DNA from: Imbricaverruca yamaguchii | Lineage: Eukaryota; Arthropoda; Thecostraca; Neoverrucidae | NCBI GenBank assembly: GCA_034440575.1 | Contig: JAOTOL010001362.1 | Coordinates: 673,501 to 737,500, forward strand | Direction of reading: 5' to 3' | DNA: 64,000 nt | In this document: piece by piece, positions 1 through 12,315 of the stretch | Layout: each line of letters starts with the position of its first letter | Numbering within the stretch: position 1 is the first letter of the stretch | Program-made: the position numbers and the translations under genes | Notes under the pieces: model-generated | The model's database searches: none | What the model was told of the DNA's origin: nothing | The model's input: the letters and a program-made list of their open reading frames with translations, nothing else

Positions 1-674
1 ATTTGCTAACCACCGACCAGCCAATGGCCGGCCAATGATCACCTACCTAGTGTGACCAAGGATCATCACATTAGCCAGTCTGCAATCCATACGTAATGTT
101 CAAGTGAAGGCCCAAATTAGTGAGTGGCGCTTTGCGGCGTTGGGTTGGCATGCTAGATTACCTGGACTGAATAGCATTGGTCAGTTAGCATAACAGAGAA
201 GGAAGACCAGAGGCGGTAGCGGAATGGTGTCCACATGAGCGAAGGAACCGGGAGAGGGGAGGGGGCAGAGGGAGCAGGGCCCCGCAAGCTTTGCATGAGT
301 TGAGCATTCACCGTATGTGTGTCGTATGTCGTTAGATCATGTTTGATTTGAATTGCTGTTGTTGGGGAGGGGGTACGGAATCAGAGTTCATGCTACGTGC
401 AAGCTTGTTGCATTGGCCTTGAACATATCTCCCGGTCTGAAAATTCCAGTTCTGTAGGGCAATTTTGACCGGGAGTCTAACGAACCCACATAGTCGAGTA
501 CGGTGTGTCTCCAACCTTGCATGGAGAGTTGCCTGGTCTGAAGCGACTTGACCCCCTGCGTCAGGACCGGGAGACCTTTCCGGGCCAGTGTTCCCTCCAC
601 TGGCAAAACCAGGCTGCAATGGAAATAATCGATTTCTAAGTGGCTCTCGCCCCCACCATCATGGCTCCTGCACT
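1..674. other. Unique intergenic DNA, no feature recognised
   Basis: No repeat, RNA gene or recognisable protein homology is visible. A 212-codon open frame on the minus strand (388-1026) covers part of it. I recognise no domain in it, and it runs straight through the short tandem repeat at 675-751, so I do not call it a gene. Confidence 0.5.
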
Positions 675-751
675 CATGGTGGTTCACGTTTGAGTACATC
701 CATGGTGGTTCACGTTTGAGGACAGCAATGGTGGTACACGTTTGAGGACAG
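675..751. repeat. Short tandem repeat, about 25 bp x 3
   Basis: Three consecutive imperfect units share the core ATGGTGGTTCACGTTTGAG, beginning at about 675, 701 and 726. The third unit has TACACG in place of TTCACG. This is a small minisatellite seed with no evident function. Confidence 0.75.
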
Positions 752-1483
752 TCAGCAGGTACAGTCAAGGTTATTTCAGTCAGGATTACAGGACAGTCAG
801 GAATGCGACCTAGCGTTAAAGAAGACAAAATATCCCACCACCGGCAGCTCTCAATGGGATGGAGATAAGTAATTTTCCCGGATAAAACTTGTGAGAATTT
901 CGACCTTAGCTGCCATCCGCAGGCCGTTTCGTCACTGCTGTCAACGACGTAGGTATACGAGATTTTAGAAAAATCCGTGAGTAATGCGCTGTTCAGGGGC
1001 AGTTGTTGTGGAGGCGGCGCTGACAATAGTTACATTTGTCCAACAGTCAGACAGAGCTCATCGCCATTGTTGTCGATATTCAGCGGCTCGCGCGCAGTCG
1101 ATGCTGGACCTGCGCACGTGCACGAAATAAATGAGCACCCCCAGTGCGGAGACAGTGTTCTCCGCGGATGCCGGCCGGCCGTGCTGACGCGTCCCGCCGC
1201 TCAGAAACACACGGTCATTACCTGTACGAGCTGGACAAACACGGCCCGCCCGGGTCTGAGGTGGCCGCCGAGGTGGGGCGCGTCGCTCGCCGAGAGCGAA
1301 CAAAGCCAGCCGGACTGACCGTTGGGCGGACGCGGAATGGCCGGCCACATGCCTACACAGGTATCAGCAGATCTGCACTGTGGACGGCCAGACCGCTGGT
1401 GGGCCGGCGCGTTGTTATTTACCGCCCGCCGGCCCAGACAAGCAGAGCACGGCGGGCCGGCGGCTGTTGCGGCGCGGGCCGCG
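752..1483. other. Unique GC-rich intergenic DNA
   Basis: GC content and CpG density rise towards the right, ahead of the 47-bp array. I see no gene, RNA or repeat here. The open frames on both strands are short or extend into the array and show no known domain. Confidence 0.5.
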
Positions 1484-1496
1484 CCGAATGGTGTGT

Positions 1497-2038
1497 CGGC
1501 CCGGCCGTGTGGCACGTCCAGCAGACGTCGGCACACGGGGCATCGGCCCGGCCGTGTGGCATGTCCAGCAGACGTCGGCACACGGGGATCGGCCCGGCCG
1601 TGTCCCATGTCCAGCAGACGTCGCGCCCATGTCCAGCAGACGTCGGCACACGGGGGATCGGCCCGGCCACGTCCCATGTCCAGCAGACGTCGGCACACGA
1701 GGGATCGGCCCGGCCATGTCCCATGTCCAGCAGACGTCGGCACACGGGGCATCGGCCCGGCCGTGTGGCATGTCCAGCAGACGTCGGCACACGGGGGATC
1801 GGCCCGGCCGTGTCCCATGTCCAGCAGACGTCGGCACACGGGGGATCGGCCCGGCCGTGTGGCATGTCCAGCAGACGTCGGCACACGGGGGATCGGCCCG
1901 GCCGTGTGGCATGTCCAGCAGACGTCGGCACACGGGGGATCGGCCCGGCCGTGTCCCATGTCCAGCAGACGTCGGCACACGGGGGATCGGCCCGGCCGTG
2001 TCCCATGTCCAGCAGACGTCGGCACACGGGGGATCGGC
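1497..2038. repeat. Minisatellite, 47-bp unit, about 11-12 copies
   Basis: The core CCAGCAGACGTCGGCACACG recurs every 47 bp (for example 1519 and 1566). Units come in two interleaved versions that differ just before ATGTCCAG: GTGTGGC or GTGTCCC. One unit near 1610-1640 is shortened by an internal deletion. Every full unit holds the palindrome GACGTC. Because 47 is not a multiple of 3, the array is open in several frames on both strands, which creates long spurious open frames of 190-310 codons. Confidence 0.95.
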
Positions 2039-3768
2039 GCCACGACAGACGGCCGGAACACTGCTGGTGATCCGCCGCGGCCTCGCTCGGACACGCCCGG
2101 TGAGGCAATCCCTGTGATGCCTGGGGTTAAGCCCCCATAGTCCAGGGCCACTTACACACGGACGGTATTGAGCCCGTGATATTTATGGCGACTGGCAAAT
2201 GTTCACACTATTCAGTTCAGCCCGACCTTATGCGGCGCCACGCGCGGAACAATTATGATCTAACGAATGCCAAATTCCTACAACAAAAAATCGTGTCAGG
2301 CGTACCTAATTGGCCTGATGTGATCTTCAGAACGTTGTCGTCTCTTCCCAGTCCGTTGGGTAGCTACGCTTCTATGAGATCGGATGGGAATGGGTGTGCA
2401 TGCTCAGTGGTGGTTTTTTATGCATTTTCGAAGATGATCTTCATTGATTACAGCAGGCCGTGAACTCTTTCTTGGCTGCTTTTCCATATCATTTTATGTT
2501 GACGTTCAGGTGTTCGTGATGCTTCAGGGTAGCGCAGACACCACTAAAGGAGTACAATTATCCACCCATGTGCATTCTAGCACGTGCGGACCAGGTTCCA
2601 GCACGTTCTACGCCCGTCCTGGATCTTGTGACCTGTGAACCTGTGAAAGTGGAAGGCTAGGCAAACAGCGAAGTAGAATAGGTAGAACACAATTTCACTT
2701 TAGCAAGAAGCAGCGTCATTTAGTCGTGCGCCCTCTCCTCGCCAGGTTACCTCTGCGGTGACTGACAGTCTGCTGGGTCAGTTGATCGTCGGCTCGTCTC
2801 GTCATATACGGAGCAGAGATGCACAGGGAGGATCCTAAGTGGAAAAAGTAGACCGTAACTGAAACCAAGCTCCGATTCAGTGTCCAGTCAAGTGACGTGT
2901 CGCAAGAGTTCGAGAGTCCAGCTGGAGCTGCCACTGAGTTAGCCCGACCAGTCCGGGAGCCTCGTGTGGAGTTGCACCCGTGACCTCCTTATGGGGTTGA
3001 CCAGTGGCGCGACCAAAATTCTGCCAAGAAAAGGGCCGGACTATTTTCCGCACCCCCTCCGAATTAAGAGGCTTGTCGGCTTTCGGGCGATCTGATTTCA
3101 AGTTCGAGGTATTTTACTTCTTACGTTTTTTTTACTGTAGAGGAGTGTTTCTTCGCCACGGGGAGGGGAGGGGTGGCCATTTTGGGCTGACCTTTCCTTC
3201 ATGAACGGATATATAAGCTTAGCCTGTCAGACGCCCAAGTCGGATCGTGCCACGCACGCAGCTGATCTGCGGTTAAGACATCGCAGCAGGAGATACAGAA
3301 TGCAAGTTCCCGTGCGCACGCGGCCTGGCTGGTTGGCCCGTGAGCTGCTGGCTACCAGTGCCTTGGCAGACGAGGCACGCACTGATGGGAAGATAGCGTG
3401 GCCACGAAGGACAGGCACGTACGTAGTTTGTGATAAGGAATGTATTTGCGCGTATCAGCCGCTCGCTCTTCTGTTGCTCGCGTGCGCACGAGTGGATAAA
3501 TGCCGGCACAGTTGTAGTTGCCAGTGCCAAGGTTGATGGTGCAGCTGTGGTAGCTGATGTTCCAGCTGCAGCACAAGCAGTGTGTGTAGTGCCCATTGTC
3601 TGAAAATCAACTGACTGGTCATTTTACTAATAGCATGGCACGTTTAGGAAGTTGACCTCTCGGTTATTTCCCAAAAGTTCGCATGCTAAGGGACAAATAT
3701 CAGTTTTCCCGTAAGGGCACTCTGTTTACAGAAGATAACATACAAATGCAATACTCCAAGTCTGATTT
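2039..3768. other. Unique intergenic DNA
   Basis: Mixed-composition single-copy sequence. Only short open frames are present and none has a recognisable domain. I see no repeats or RNA genes. Confidence 0.5.
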
Positions 3769-3956
3769 AATGAGAAGGAATCAGGGAACGAGTAGTCCAG
3801 GGGTAAGTTGTTCGTCTCACAGTCGAAAGGTTGTGGGTTCGAGTCTCACCTGTCGCTACTCTTCGCCCGCAACCAATCGGCGTGAGAGATTGGCGACGCT
3901 ACATGACTCAACGCTCGCTGTGTCGTAAAACAATAACCAACCAATGAGAAGGAATC
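3769..3956 (+). mobile_element. tRNA-derived SINE (family 2), full length, with 14-bp target-site duplication
   Basis: The element (about 3783-3942) has a tRNA-like head with an A-box-like ACGAGTAGTCC near its start and a B box GGTTCGAGTC at about 3837. Its tail reads GGCGACGCTACATGACTCAA, then a TGTCGTAAAA segment and an AACCAACCAA end. It is flanked by perfect 14-bp direct repeats AATGAGAAGGAATC at 3769-3782 and 3943-3956. Those repeats prove insertion through an RNA intermediate by a LINE-type machinery. A family member at 37.3 kb is a close match, the copy at 29.6 kb is 5'-truncated and the one at 54.4 kb is diverged. Open frames crossing it are not genes. Confidence 0.93.
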
Positions 3957-5040
3957 CGACAATGTATTGGTCTAAGTGGCCCACAATTTATTGGTCTAAG
4001 TGGCCCATTATTGGCCCATCCCTTTCTCTTGAAACTGCTTCAACCTCTTGTTTGGTTTCTGAAGCTTCCTAATTCTTACGAACAGCAGCACGACTCCGTG
4101 TTGCGCACAAGATGAGCAAATCGTGCTGCATGCTGGCTGAATTATTCATATGTGAATAATGCAACCAGCAGCCAAATGATGACTTTGACTCCCTCACGGC
4201 CCAACAGCGACGTATCCGCATAGGTCACGGGGTGTGCAATATTTTTGTTTCGCGTGCTTGGTGATTTAGCGAAAGACTTGTTGAATTTTTCGAGTGGTGG
4301 ATACTCACGGAATCCATCTATATTCTGCGCCGTTAGTATGGCGCAGTAATACCTAATCTACACAAACGCTTAAACTGACCTACATTCCGAACGACAATCA
4401 GATTTCTACCAGACCTCCCGTAGAAAAAAAAAATTCCCTCGGGCAGCCCCGAGCGCACCCTTTATTGTTCAAGGTCATCACGTTGCCAAGTCAGCCAAGA
4501 GCGTCATAGCCGGGTCAAATCGTTTCATTGAACAAACCAATAAAATTGCTACTCAAATTGAAGAATTTCCGCTCGTTGGCAGAAATGCCACTTGGCCATC
4601 GGCTTCGTTCCCAATACAACATCTATACTGATCAGGACCCGTGCACCGGGATCACGCTACAAATTCTGTCATGTGCACCTAACCTCTCGATAGTGCCCGC
4701 TTGGTTGTCGTCGACAGCTGCCTCAGCACCGCGCTGCGTCGGTCGCTCCAAACGACGTGATCTCCCTGAGCAGGTGCCGCTACGTCGTGACGTGTTGTCA
4801 CCTCTTCCAACTCGTACTCAGCCAGCCATCCATCATCCCGCGTGGTGGCTGTGGCCCTCAGCGTCACCCGATTTGACACACTTAACTTGGCATGCCTGGT
4901 GTGCCTGTCATGTCTGTCATGTCATGTCTGTCATGTCAGGTGATCCGTCTACCTGTTTCACACCTGATCCCTTCACATGGTCCCCGCATGACACCTCAAT
5001 ATGATGACACCTGATCCCTCTGCGAGTTTTGCACATGTAC
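3957..5040. other. Unique intergenic DNA with minor repeats
   Basis: It holds a direct doublet of TATTGGTCTAAGTGGCCCA at about 3965-4010, and a palindrome ATTATTCA-TATG-TGAATAAT at about 4139-4160. Short TGTCATGTC repeats lie at about 4907-4940. I recognise no gene. Confidence 0.5.
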
Positions 5041-5082
5041 CCTTCCCACGCTGGTCATGTGTAGTCATGTGGATGCACATGG

Positions 5083-5300
5083 CTTGCACGCGACCTTCCT
5101 CCGCAGGTCACCTGTGAACCTCCCATGCAGGTCGCATGTGGCCTGTCCACATGGCTTGCACACGACCTTCCTCTGCAGGTCAATTGTGACCTTCCAACGC
5201 TGGTCACATGTCGCCATGTGGATGTACATGGCTTGCACACGACCCTCCCCTGCAGATCACCTGTGACCTTCCCTCGCTGGTCACATGTGGCCCGTTGACC
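5083..5300. repeat. Tandem repeat, 72-77 bp x 3, imperfect
   Basis: Three units begin with CTTGCAC(G/A)CGACC at 5083, 5155 and 5232. Each continues through a TGCAGGTCA-like block and a GTCGCATGTGGCC-like block. Substitutions and small indels show it is older than the 28-bp array that follows. Confidence 0.8.
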
Positions 5301-5684
5301 TCGAGGCCACAGTGATCCGGCCAGGCGGAGGTGGGCGCTTCGCGCCGGCGGCCGACCGCCAGAAATGGATGGTGTATTGCAGTGGGTCCGACTGCTTAAA
5401 GCAATGTCATGCAGCCGCTAAGCAGACCATGTCACGCCTGTCGGTGATTTATCAGGCGGGGAATGTAAGGGAGGAGGCCGAGCTGTATCCGGTCCAGGGC
5501 CAACGGGCTCGTGGTTGACCGGCACATCTCGGCAGCTGTGGCACAACCCCGGTCACCTCCAGGACTCTGGACATGTGCCGATATAGAGGCCGGCGGTCGG
5601 TACGCGTTGGAAAACAGCGGGTAGCGAACGAGTGCAGAGAGAGCTGATGGTTCATATGGTCAGAGACAACCGAATGCTAGCATG
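5301..5684. other. Unique intergenic DNA
   Basis: GC-rich single-copy sequence between two tandem arrays. No gene or RNA is recognised. Confidence 0.45.
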
Positions 5685-5800
5685 TGCTGAGAAGTAGCTG
5701 ACTGCAGGCATGTGTACAGAATCAGCTGACAATAAGCATGTGTCCACAGACAGCTGGCAGTAAACATGTGCTCAGAACAGCGGACTGTAAGCATGATTGC
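5685..5800. repeat. Decayed outlier units of the 28-bp minisatellite
   Basis: Four degenerate relatives of the main unit are visible, for example GCATGTGTACAGAATCAGCTG, AGCATGTGTCCACAGACAGC and AACATGTGCTCAGAACAGC. About 200 bp of unrelated AT-richer DNA separates them from the main array. They look like the eroded edge of a formerly larger array. Confidence 0.8.
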
Positions 5801-6009
5801 AGTGGAATATGGACAAACGGTAATAGTAAATGGGTGTAAATCTGAACGGAAAAGTTCAGCATTGTTATAGAGCTCCGTTCTCGATCACTCCTGATCATAT
5901 TTGTGAATATTGAGGTACGGCTGGCAAAGCAATGTTTGAACTTGCAGCGGGAACAAACTAATAAAAGCTAACAATAGTGATAATTCTGGCAATATTCAAC
6001 TAGATGTGT

Positions 6010-8025
6010 GGCAGCATGTGTCCACAGAAAAGACCTGGCTGACAGTTTAAGCATGTGTGCTATATACAGCTGACATGCATGTGTCCACAGGCAGCTGACA
6101 GTAATCATGTGTCCACAGACAGCTGACAGTAAGCATGTGTCCACAGACAGCTGACAGTAAACATGTGTCCACAGACAGCTGTCACAGACAGCTGACAGTA
6201 AACATGTGTCCACAGACAGCTGACAGTAAGCATGTGTCCACAGACAGCTGACAGTAAGCATGTGTCCACAGACAGCTGACAGTAAACATGTGTCCACAGA
6301 CAGCTGACAGTAAGCATGTGTCCACAGACAGCTGACAGTAAACATGTGTCCACAGACAGCTGTTAGTGAGCATGTGTCCACAGACAGCTGACAGGACTCA
6401 TATTTCCACAGGCAGTTTTCAGTAAGCATGTGTCCACAGACAGCTGACAGTAAGCATGTGTCCACAGACAGCTGACAGTAAGCATGTGTCCACAGACAGC
6501 TGACAGTAAGCATGTGTCCACAGACAGCTGACAGTAAGCATGTGTCCACAGACAGCTGACAGTAAGCATGTGTCCACAGACAGCTGACAGTGACATGTGT
6601 CCACAGACAGCTGACATGTGTCCAAGACACTAGTTTGTCCACAGACAACTGACAGTAAGCATGTGTCCACAGACAGCTGACAGTAAGCATGTGTCCACGG
6701 ACAGCTGACAGTAAGCATATGTCCACCGACAGCTGACAGTAAGCTTGTGTCCACAGACAGCTGTCAGTAACCATGTGTCCACAGACAGCTGACAGTAAGC
6801 ATGTGTCCACAGACAGCTGGTCAGCATGTGTCCACAGACAGCTGAGTACATGTGTCCACAGACAGCTGACAGTAAAGCTGAATGTGTCCACAGACAGCTG
6901 ACAGTGAGCATGTGTCCACAGACAGTGAGCATGTGTCCACAGACAGCTGACAGTAAGCATGTGTCCACAGACAGCTGACAGTGAGCATGTGTCCACAGAC
7001 AGCTGTCAGTAAGCATGTGTCCACAGACAGCTGACAGTAAGCATGTGTCCACAGACAGCTGCAGACAGTGACAGTAAGCATGTGTCCACAGACAGCTGAC
7101 AGTGAGCATGTGTCCACAGACAGCTGACAGTAAGCATGTGTCCACAGACAGCTGACAGTAAGCATGTGTCCACAGACAGCTGACAGTAAGCATGTGTCCA
7201 CAGACAGCTGACAGTAAGCATGTGTCCACAGACAGCTGACAGTAAGCATGTGTCCACAGACAGCTGACAGTAAGCATGTGTCCACAGACAGCTGTTAGTG
7301 AGCATGTGTCCACAGACAGCTGACAGTGAGCATGTGTCCACAGACAGCTGACAGTAAGCATGTGTCCACAGACAGCTGACAGTAAGCATGTGTCCACAGG
7401 CAGCTGACAGTAAGCATGTGTCCACAGACAGCTTGGCATTGTCCACAGCAGCTTTAGTAAGCTTGTGTCCACAGACAGCTGACTCATTGTCGACAGTAAG
7501 CATGTGTCCACAGACAGCTGACAGTGAGCATGTGTCCACAGACAGCTGTCAGTGAGCATGTGTCCACAGACAGCTGACAGTAAGCATGTGTCCACAGACA
7601 GCTGTCAGTAAGCATGTGTCCACAGACAGCTGACAGTAAGCATGTGTCCACAGACAGCTGTTAGTGAGCATGTGTCCACAGACAGCTGACAGTAAGCATG
7701 TGTCCACAGACAGCTGACAGTAAGCATGTGTCCACAGACAGCTGTCAGTGAGCAGGCATGTGTCCACAGACAGTAGCATGTGTCCACAGACAGTGAGCAT
7801 GTGTCCACAGACAGCTGTCAGTAAGCATGTGTCCACAGACAGCTGACAGTGAGCATGTGTCCACAGACAGCTGTCAGTAAGCATGTGTCCACAGACAGCT
7901 GTCAGTAAGCATGTGTCCACAGACAGCTGACAGTAAGCATGTGTCCACAGACAGCTGTCAGTAAGCATGTGTCCACAGACAGCTGACAGTAAGCATGTGT
8001 CCACCGACAGCTGGAAGCCAGCATG
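6010..8025. repeat. Minisatellite, 28-bp unit, about 69 copies
   Basis: The unit reads CAGCTGACAGTAAGCATGTG followed by TCCACAGA, with a strict 28-bp period over most of the block. Single-site variants alternate along the array: CTGACAG or CTGTCAG, GTAAGC or GTGAGC, and GCATG or ACATG. Shortened units occur at about 6180, 6600-6650, 6830-6930, 7060, 7440-7500 and 7750-7790. The start (6010-6075) is degenerate. Each unit contains the palindromic E-box CAGCTG. The minus strand has no stop codon in the unit, and 28 is not divisible by 3. All three minus frames therefore stay open and give Cys-rich pseudo-proteins of up to 340 residues, which I reject as genes. Confidence 0.97.
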
Positions 8026-9838
8026 TGGCCGGTCGGCCGGCCCCGCAGCTCGTGGACGCGGCGACACGGGGCGTGCTCGGCAGGCGCTAATGTCCGGGTG
8101 TGCCGCCGCTGGGCCGGCAGGCGGGCCGCGTTGACGGACGGCGCGGCCGACACGGCGGCTCGTCGCGTGTCCGGACGTGTCCGCTGACGTGTCCGCGCAC
8201 GGCCGATGGCGTGCGCGATGTCCGACACCGACGGTGTGCTGTGACCGTGTCGACTACCGGATACAGCGGCCGCCGCGGTAGCGCCGTGTTTACGGGTCAC
8301 GAACGGCCGTTGTCGCGTTTTTCGGTGTCGGTTTCGCAACCCGCCGCCCACACGTCGGGCGGCCGAATACGTTGCAGGCGGATCCGTTTGTGTGTGCACT
8401 GCTGGCGACAGAATGCGAGCGATTGAAAAATGCGCTGATTCCAAGTTGGTCGAAGGTTGCGAATCCTTCGACGGCTGGGAGAACAAGCCGGTTGGTTGCT
8501 CGCTATTTGTAAATGTGCCCTTACACTGGGATGGATGGAAATGCCCGGAGATTGGTCAATGCGATGGTCCAGACCGTATTGGAAAAATATTCGGTTCAAT
8601 GTTAGAAACTTTAATTCTGCCGTTGAACTGGAATTCATAGATCAGGTGGTGGGGCCAGGGTTCACGCAACAAGCTCTGCTTAGGAATAGTACCCTGATTC
8701 ATAAAGTCACCCCAGCAAGATCTCGGACTACATTTATATTTAAAAAAAAACTCGTGAGGCAGATTCAGTTTCATCTTAATAATGAATAATCAAGAGGAGT
8801 GCGGTGGAACTGTGTGGGAGGCCCGGTGGAAAGCGCCAAATCCCGACAATGCGTGAACGGGCGCATTCGAAACTGCCTGCACGTGCGACTGCCGCTGGGG
8901 CGCCTCCGTTTCGAAACACCGCCTGCCGAATGACATTTCACCACGGCCGCCCTGCTCACAGCTTAGCGCCAATTATCGGCTCCCGCGGGTCGGCGTCCAT
9001 CTGCATTCCGGCGTCGGGGGCCCGCTGATGGATGCTATCTGTTCAGCAATCACGTGTGCCGAGATTGCACCGAGTTTATTTATGGCCGCCGACGGCCGCA
9101 AATTGTCTCTGGCAGCAACACGAATGGAGACATTCGGCACATCTGGGCGAAATTATCGTCCGGCCGAGGCTGAATTCAATTGTCCGCCACATAAAAAGCG
9201 CATAAAGCGGGCTTAGCGAGCAGGTCGTGTCGCTACCTGCGTCCGGGACGCGCCGGAGGCGGCCGGCGGGGGCGCCGGCGCGACCTCCATCCGGGAGCGG
9301 AGACTGCAGCGCGCCAGTGCGCGCTAGCCGCGCGGAGACGCCACGTCAACGTGCCACACAGGAAGACACCACCTGGGTCTTGCGCGCGCGCTCGCGCCGT
9401 CGGGCGGCCACGTGATTGGAGTTTGCTCGAGTCGGGCCTGCGGTGGGGCCTGTAATGAAGGGGGTGGAGTGAGTTGTGAATGGCGTAGTGGAATGGCGCG
9501 TCTGTGACGAGGTCAGGTCGGCAGGCTGTCGGACGTGGACGTGGCAGCGGGGTACTGTCGGGCGCCGTCTCGGCGATGACGCCGAGGAATGTGGACAACG
9601 GAAACATGGTGTATCTAGAAGTGCAGGGAATACACAGAAATGGCAGCAGAAATGATCGGGCAATCTCTGACTTCCGCGAGAGGGTTGGACATAATGCAGT
9701 GCCAGTCACGCATACACAAGCACAAACACATGCCCGGCACTTGGAAACATTCATCATACAATTTCAGAAGACAGTCAGGTACGCGAACTCACGGCCAAAA
9801 CGCTCACCGTCGTATTCTCGTCCGCACCCAAAATATCA
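8026..9838. other. GC-rich intergenic DNA
   Basis: 8030-8400 and 9230-9420 are CpG-rich; 8400-8800 is of ordinary composition. The open frames (up to about 190 codons) run into the 28-bp array or overlap each other in antiparallel GC-rich DNA, and none shows a recognisable domain. No RNA gene is seen. Confidence 0.45.
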
Positions 9839-10498
9839 TCCTACCGTGGGGTGGCGGCTGGGACCAGCTGCTGTGTTGCATGCTCCCTGCTGAACAAATT
9901 CCTACCGTAGGGGGGCAGCGGGACCAGCTACTGTGCTGCATGCTCCCTGCTGAACAAGTCCCGACCGTAGGGTGGCAGCGGGGACCAGCTACTGTGTTGC
10001 ATGCTCCCTGCTGAACAAGTCCCTACCGTGGGGTGGCAGCGGGGACCAGCTGCTGTGTTGCATGCTCCCTGCTGAACAAGTCCCTACCGTAGGGTGGTAG
10101 CGGGACAGCTCTGTGCTGCTGCTCCCTGTGAAAAGGTGGGATGCCTGTGTATGCTCCCTGCTGAACAAGTCCCGACCGTAGAGGGTGGCAGCGGGGATCA
10201 GCTACTGTGCTGCATGCTCCCTGTTGAACAAGTCCCTATCATGGGGTGGCAGCGGGACCAGTACTGTGTTGCATGCACCCTCTGAACAAGTCCCTACTGT
10301 AGAGTGGCAGCGGGGACCAGCTGCTGTGCTGTATGCTCCCTGCTGAACAAGTTCCGACCTTAGGGTGGCAGCGGGGACCAGCTACGGGTGTTGCATGCTC
10401 CCTGCTGAACAACTCCCTACCATGAGTTGCAGCGGGGACCAGGTACTGTGTTGCATGCTCCCTGCTGAACAAGTTCCTACCGTAGGGTGGCAGCTGGC
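9839..10498. repeat. Minisatellite, 60-61 bp unit, about 11 copies
   Basis: The core GCATGCTCCCTGCTGAACAA recurs every 60-61 bp (9880, 9940, 10001 and onwards), followed by a TACCGTAGGGTGGCAGCGGG-like block. The copy at 10094-10140 is shortened and rearranged. The block decays at its right end into unique DNA. Confidence 0.93.
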
Positions 10499-11584
10499 TC
10501 TTCAGCCGGCGGTTATAATACACTTTTATGATGCTTTTGCATGTGATCTTTGCACATTTAGACTGGTTCTGAAGAAAAAAAACCGACTGCTATTTATTAC
10601 AGGGTCATTAGCTGCTGAGTGATTTTTACCGCCAGAAGCGTAAATGCAAATTATATATTTGGCATTAGATGGATGAGTTTGTTGGAGGTGAGTGTGGTAT
10701 ATAGGATATAAGTTAGACATATCCTGTGCAATTTGGGATGATTTCACTCCTTCCCAGAATGTTGAAAACTAGAACTAGCTACCAGACAGCTTCAGGGCAG
10801 ACGGGGTCAGAGGAATAACTTTCAAGTGGCAGACGACAAAGTTGCTACTCATAGACATCCTGGGTGAATTGTGATTAACTTACTGAACTCGACCCAGCCC
10901 GCCGATAAATGAATTAGCCCGTGCATTTGTGCTTCTAACAACGTGCAACACACGACGACAACCGACAAGAGATTGCTGAGAGTTTGATATTGATATCACC
11001 AGCAAAGCGGCATCGATTTTACGCGGGCGTTAACGTTGAGCGGAATCGAACTGCAAACCACAACTTAGGAGGTCCCTATGTGCAATGGCCGCGAGCTGTA
11101 ATGGTTTTTTTTATCTTAAGACTTACGATCGATTTCTTGTTATTGTCATGCTCGCGCCTCTCCAGCAGCGCTAGCCTCCGGGAATCGTCATATTCGATGT
11201 GCCAAAATCTAATTCCAAGCTGGCCGACGCAACGCGCTCTTACAATGCAACGTCTCCTCGTAATTTCCCATTTTATGAACACCAGTGGTCTTCTCATATA
11301 AAGATAAAACATAGCTGAAAGTGATTTTTCACATGATATAAATTGAAGCTTTGCGTGTCCAGACATTATTGGATATCACATGGCATGAAGGCGAAGTTGG
11401 CATTTAGAATGAAACATGAGAACTAAAGCATGTCGCGTATGCTCTACTTGAATAGTGGTGTATTCCTACAGCTCGAATCCAGCGCATGTTTTACACTGTC
11501 GCTACCTGTGTCTCCACTGAATGATTGCCCACGTACATTGTTTCCACCGAAATTTTTGTCCACATGCATTGTTTTCACTTAACT
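10499..11584. other. Unique intergenic DNA
   Basis: AT-richer single-copy sequence. No gene, RNA or interspersed repeat is recognised. Confidence 0.5.
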
Positions 11585-11895
11585 GCTCTCACTCTTACTC
11601 TTAACCTCACTCCCACTCTCCCTCTCTCTCACTCTCACTCTCACATCCCTTTCTCTTCTCTATTTTTCTTTCTTTCTCTCTCTGTCTTTCTCGTTTTCTC
11701 TTTTTTCTATTTTTTCTTCTCTCTTTCTCTCTTTCTCTCTTTCTCTCTTTCTCTCTTTCTTTCTTTCTTCTCTCTTTCTCTCTTTCTCTATCTCTGTCTC
11801 TCTCTTTCTCTCTCACCCTCTCCTCTCTCTCTCATTTCTCTCTTCTGTCTCGTCCTATCTCACTCTGTCTCTTTTCCTCCCTTCTCCCTCTGTGT
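11585..11895. repeat. Polypyrimidine (CT-rich) tract
   Basis: About 300 bp are almost purely C and T on the plus strand, built of CTCTTTCTCTC-type motifs with CACT interruptions on the left. Mirror-symmetric pyrimidine tracts of this kind can form triplex (H-) DNA. The Ser/Leu/Phe-rich (plus) and Arg/Glu-rich (minus) open frames are low-complexity artefacts. Confidence 0.9.
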
Positions 11896-12315
11896 GTGTT
11901 CGGCTCTCAGGCGAGCACCATTGAGTTTATTGTTAGCTTGCATCAGAATCCGAGAGTCACCGAGTGAATCAGCCTGTGAGTCGGTTTGCTAGTCAGTCGG
12001 TGTGTGACATTGACGCCAGATGTCCACCGATCGTCCCCGACTCCGCCCCACACTCAGTGCAGCAGATGTTGGACGAGCCACGGGTACTGCGGCCGACCCT
12101 GGGGAACGGCCTGTGACCTTTTATGGACCGGTGCGGTTGGACCGTGAGACCGGCCGGCCACACCGGCTCGGTGACCCGCTCCGCTGTCCGGACCCCTCGG
12201 TGGGACTTTACAGTCGCGGCCGACGGCAGCTGATCCGTCACAATTGGCAGCGGCAGACGGAATCACTGGTCAGATCCGGAGAGAGTTCTCACAGCCGGCT
12301 GACGGCGGACGCCAA
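11896..12315. other. Unique sequence between repeats
   Basis: GC-rich single-copy DNA leading into the 26-bp array. The large plus-strand open frame starting near 12020 is carried by the array and has no known domain in its unique part. Confidence 0.45.

Noticed and set aside
388..1026. 212-codon minus-strand open frame
   Set aside because: No recognisable domain, and it crosses a 25-bp tandem repeat. It could be a chance frame or an exon, but I have no positive evidence.
5968..8067. Long Cys-rich minus-strand open frames (up to about 340 codons) resembling a secreted repeat protein
   Set aside because: They are the 28-bp minisatellite read through. All three minus frames are open and give the same peptide words, and there is no signal peptide or unique domain.
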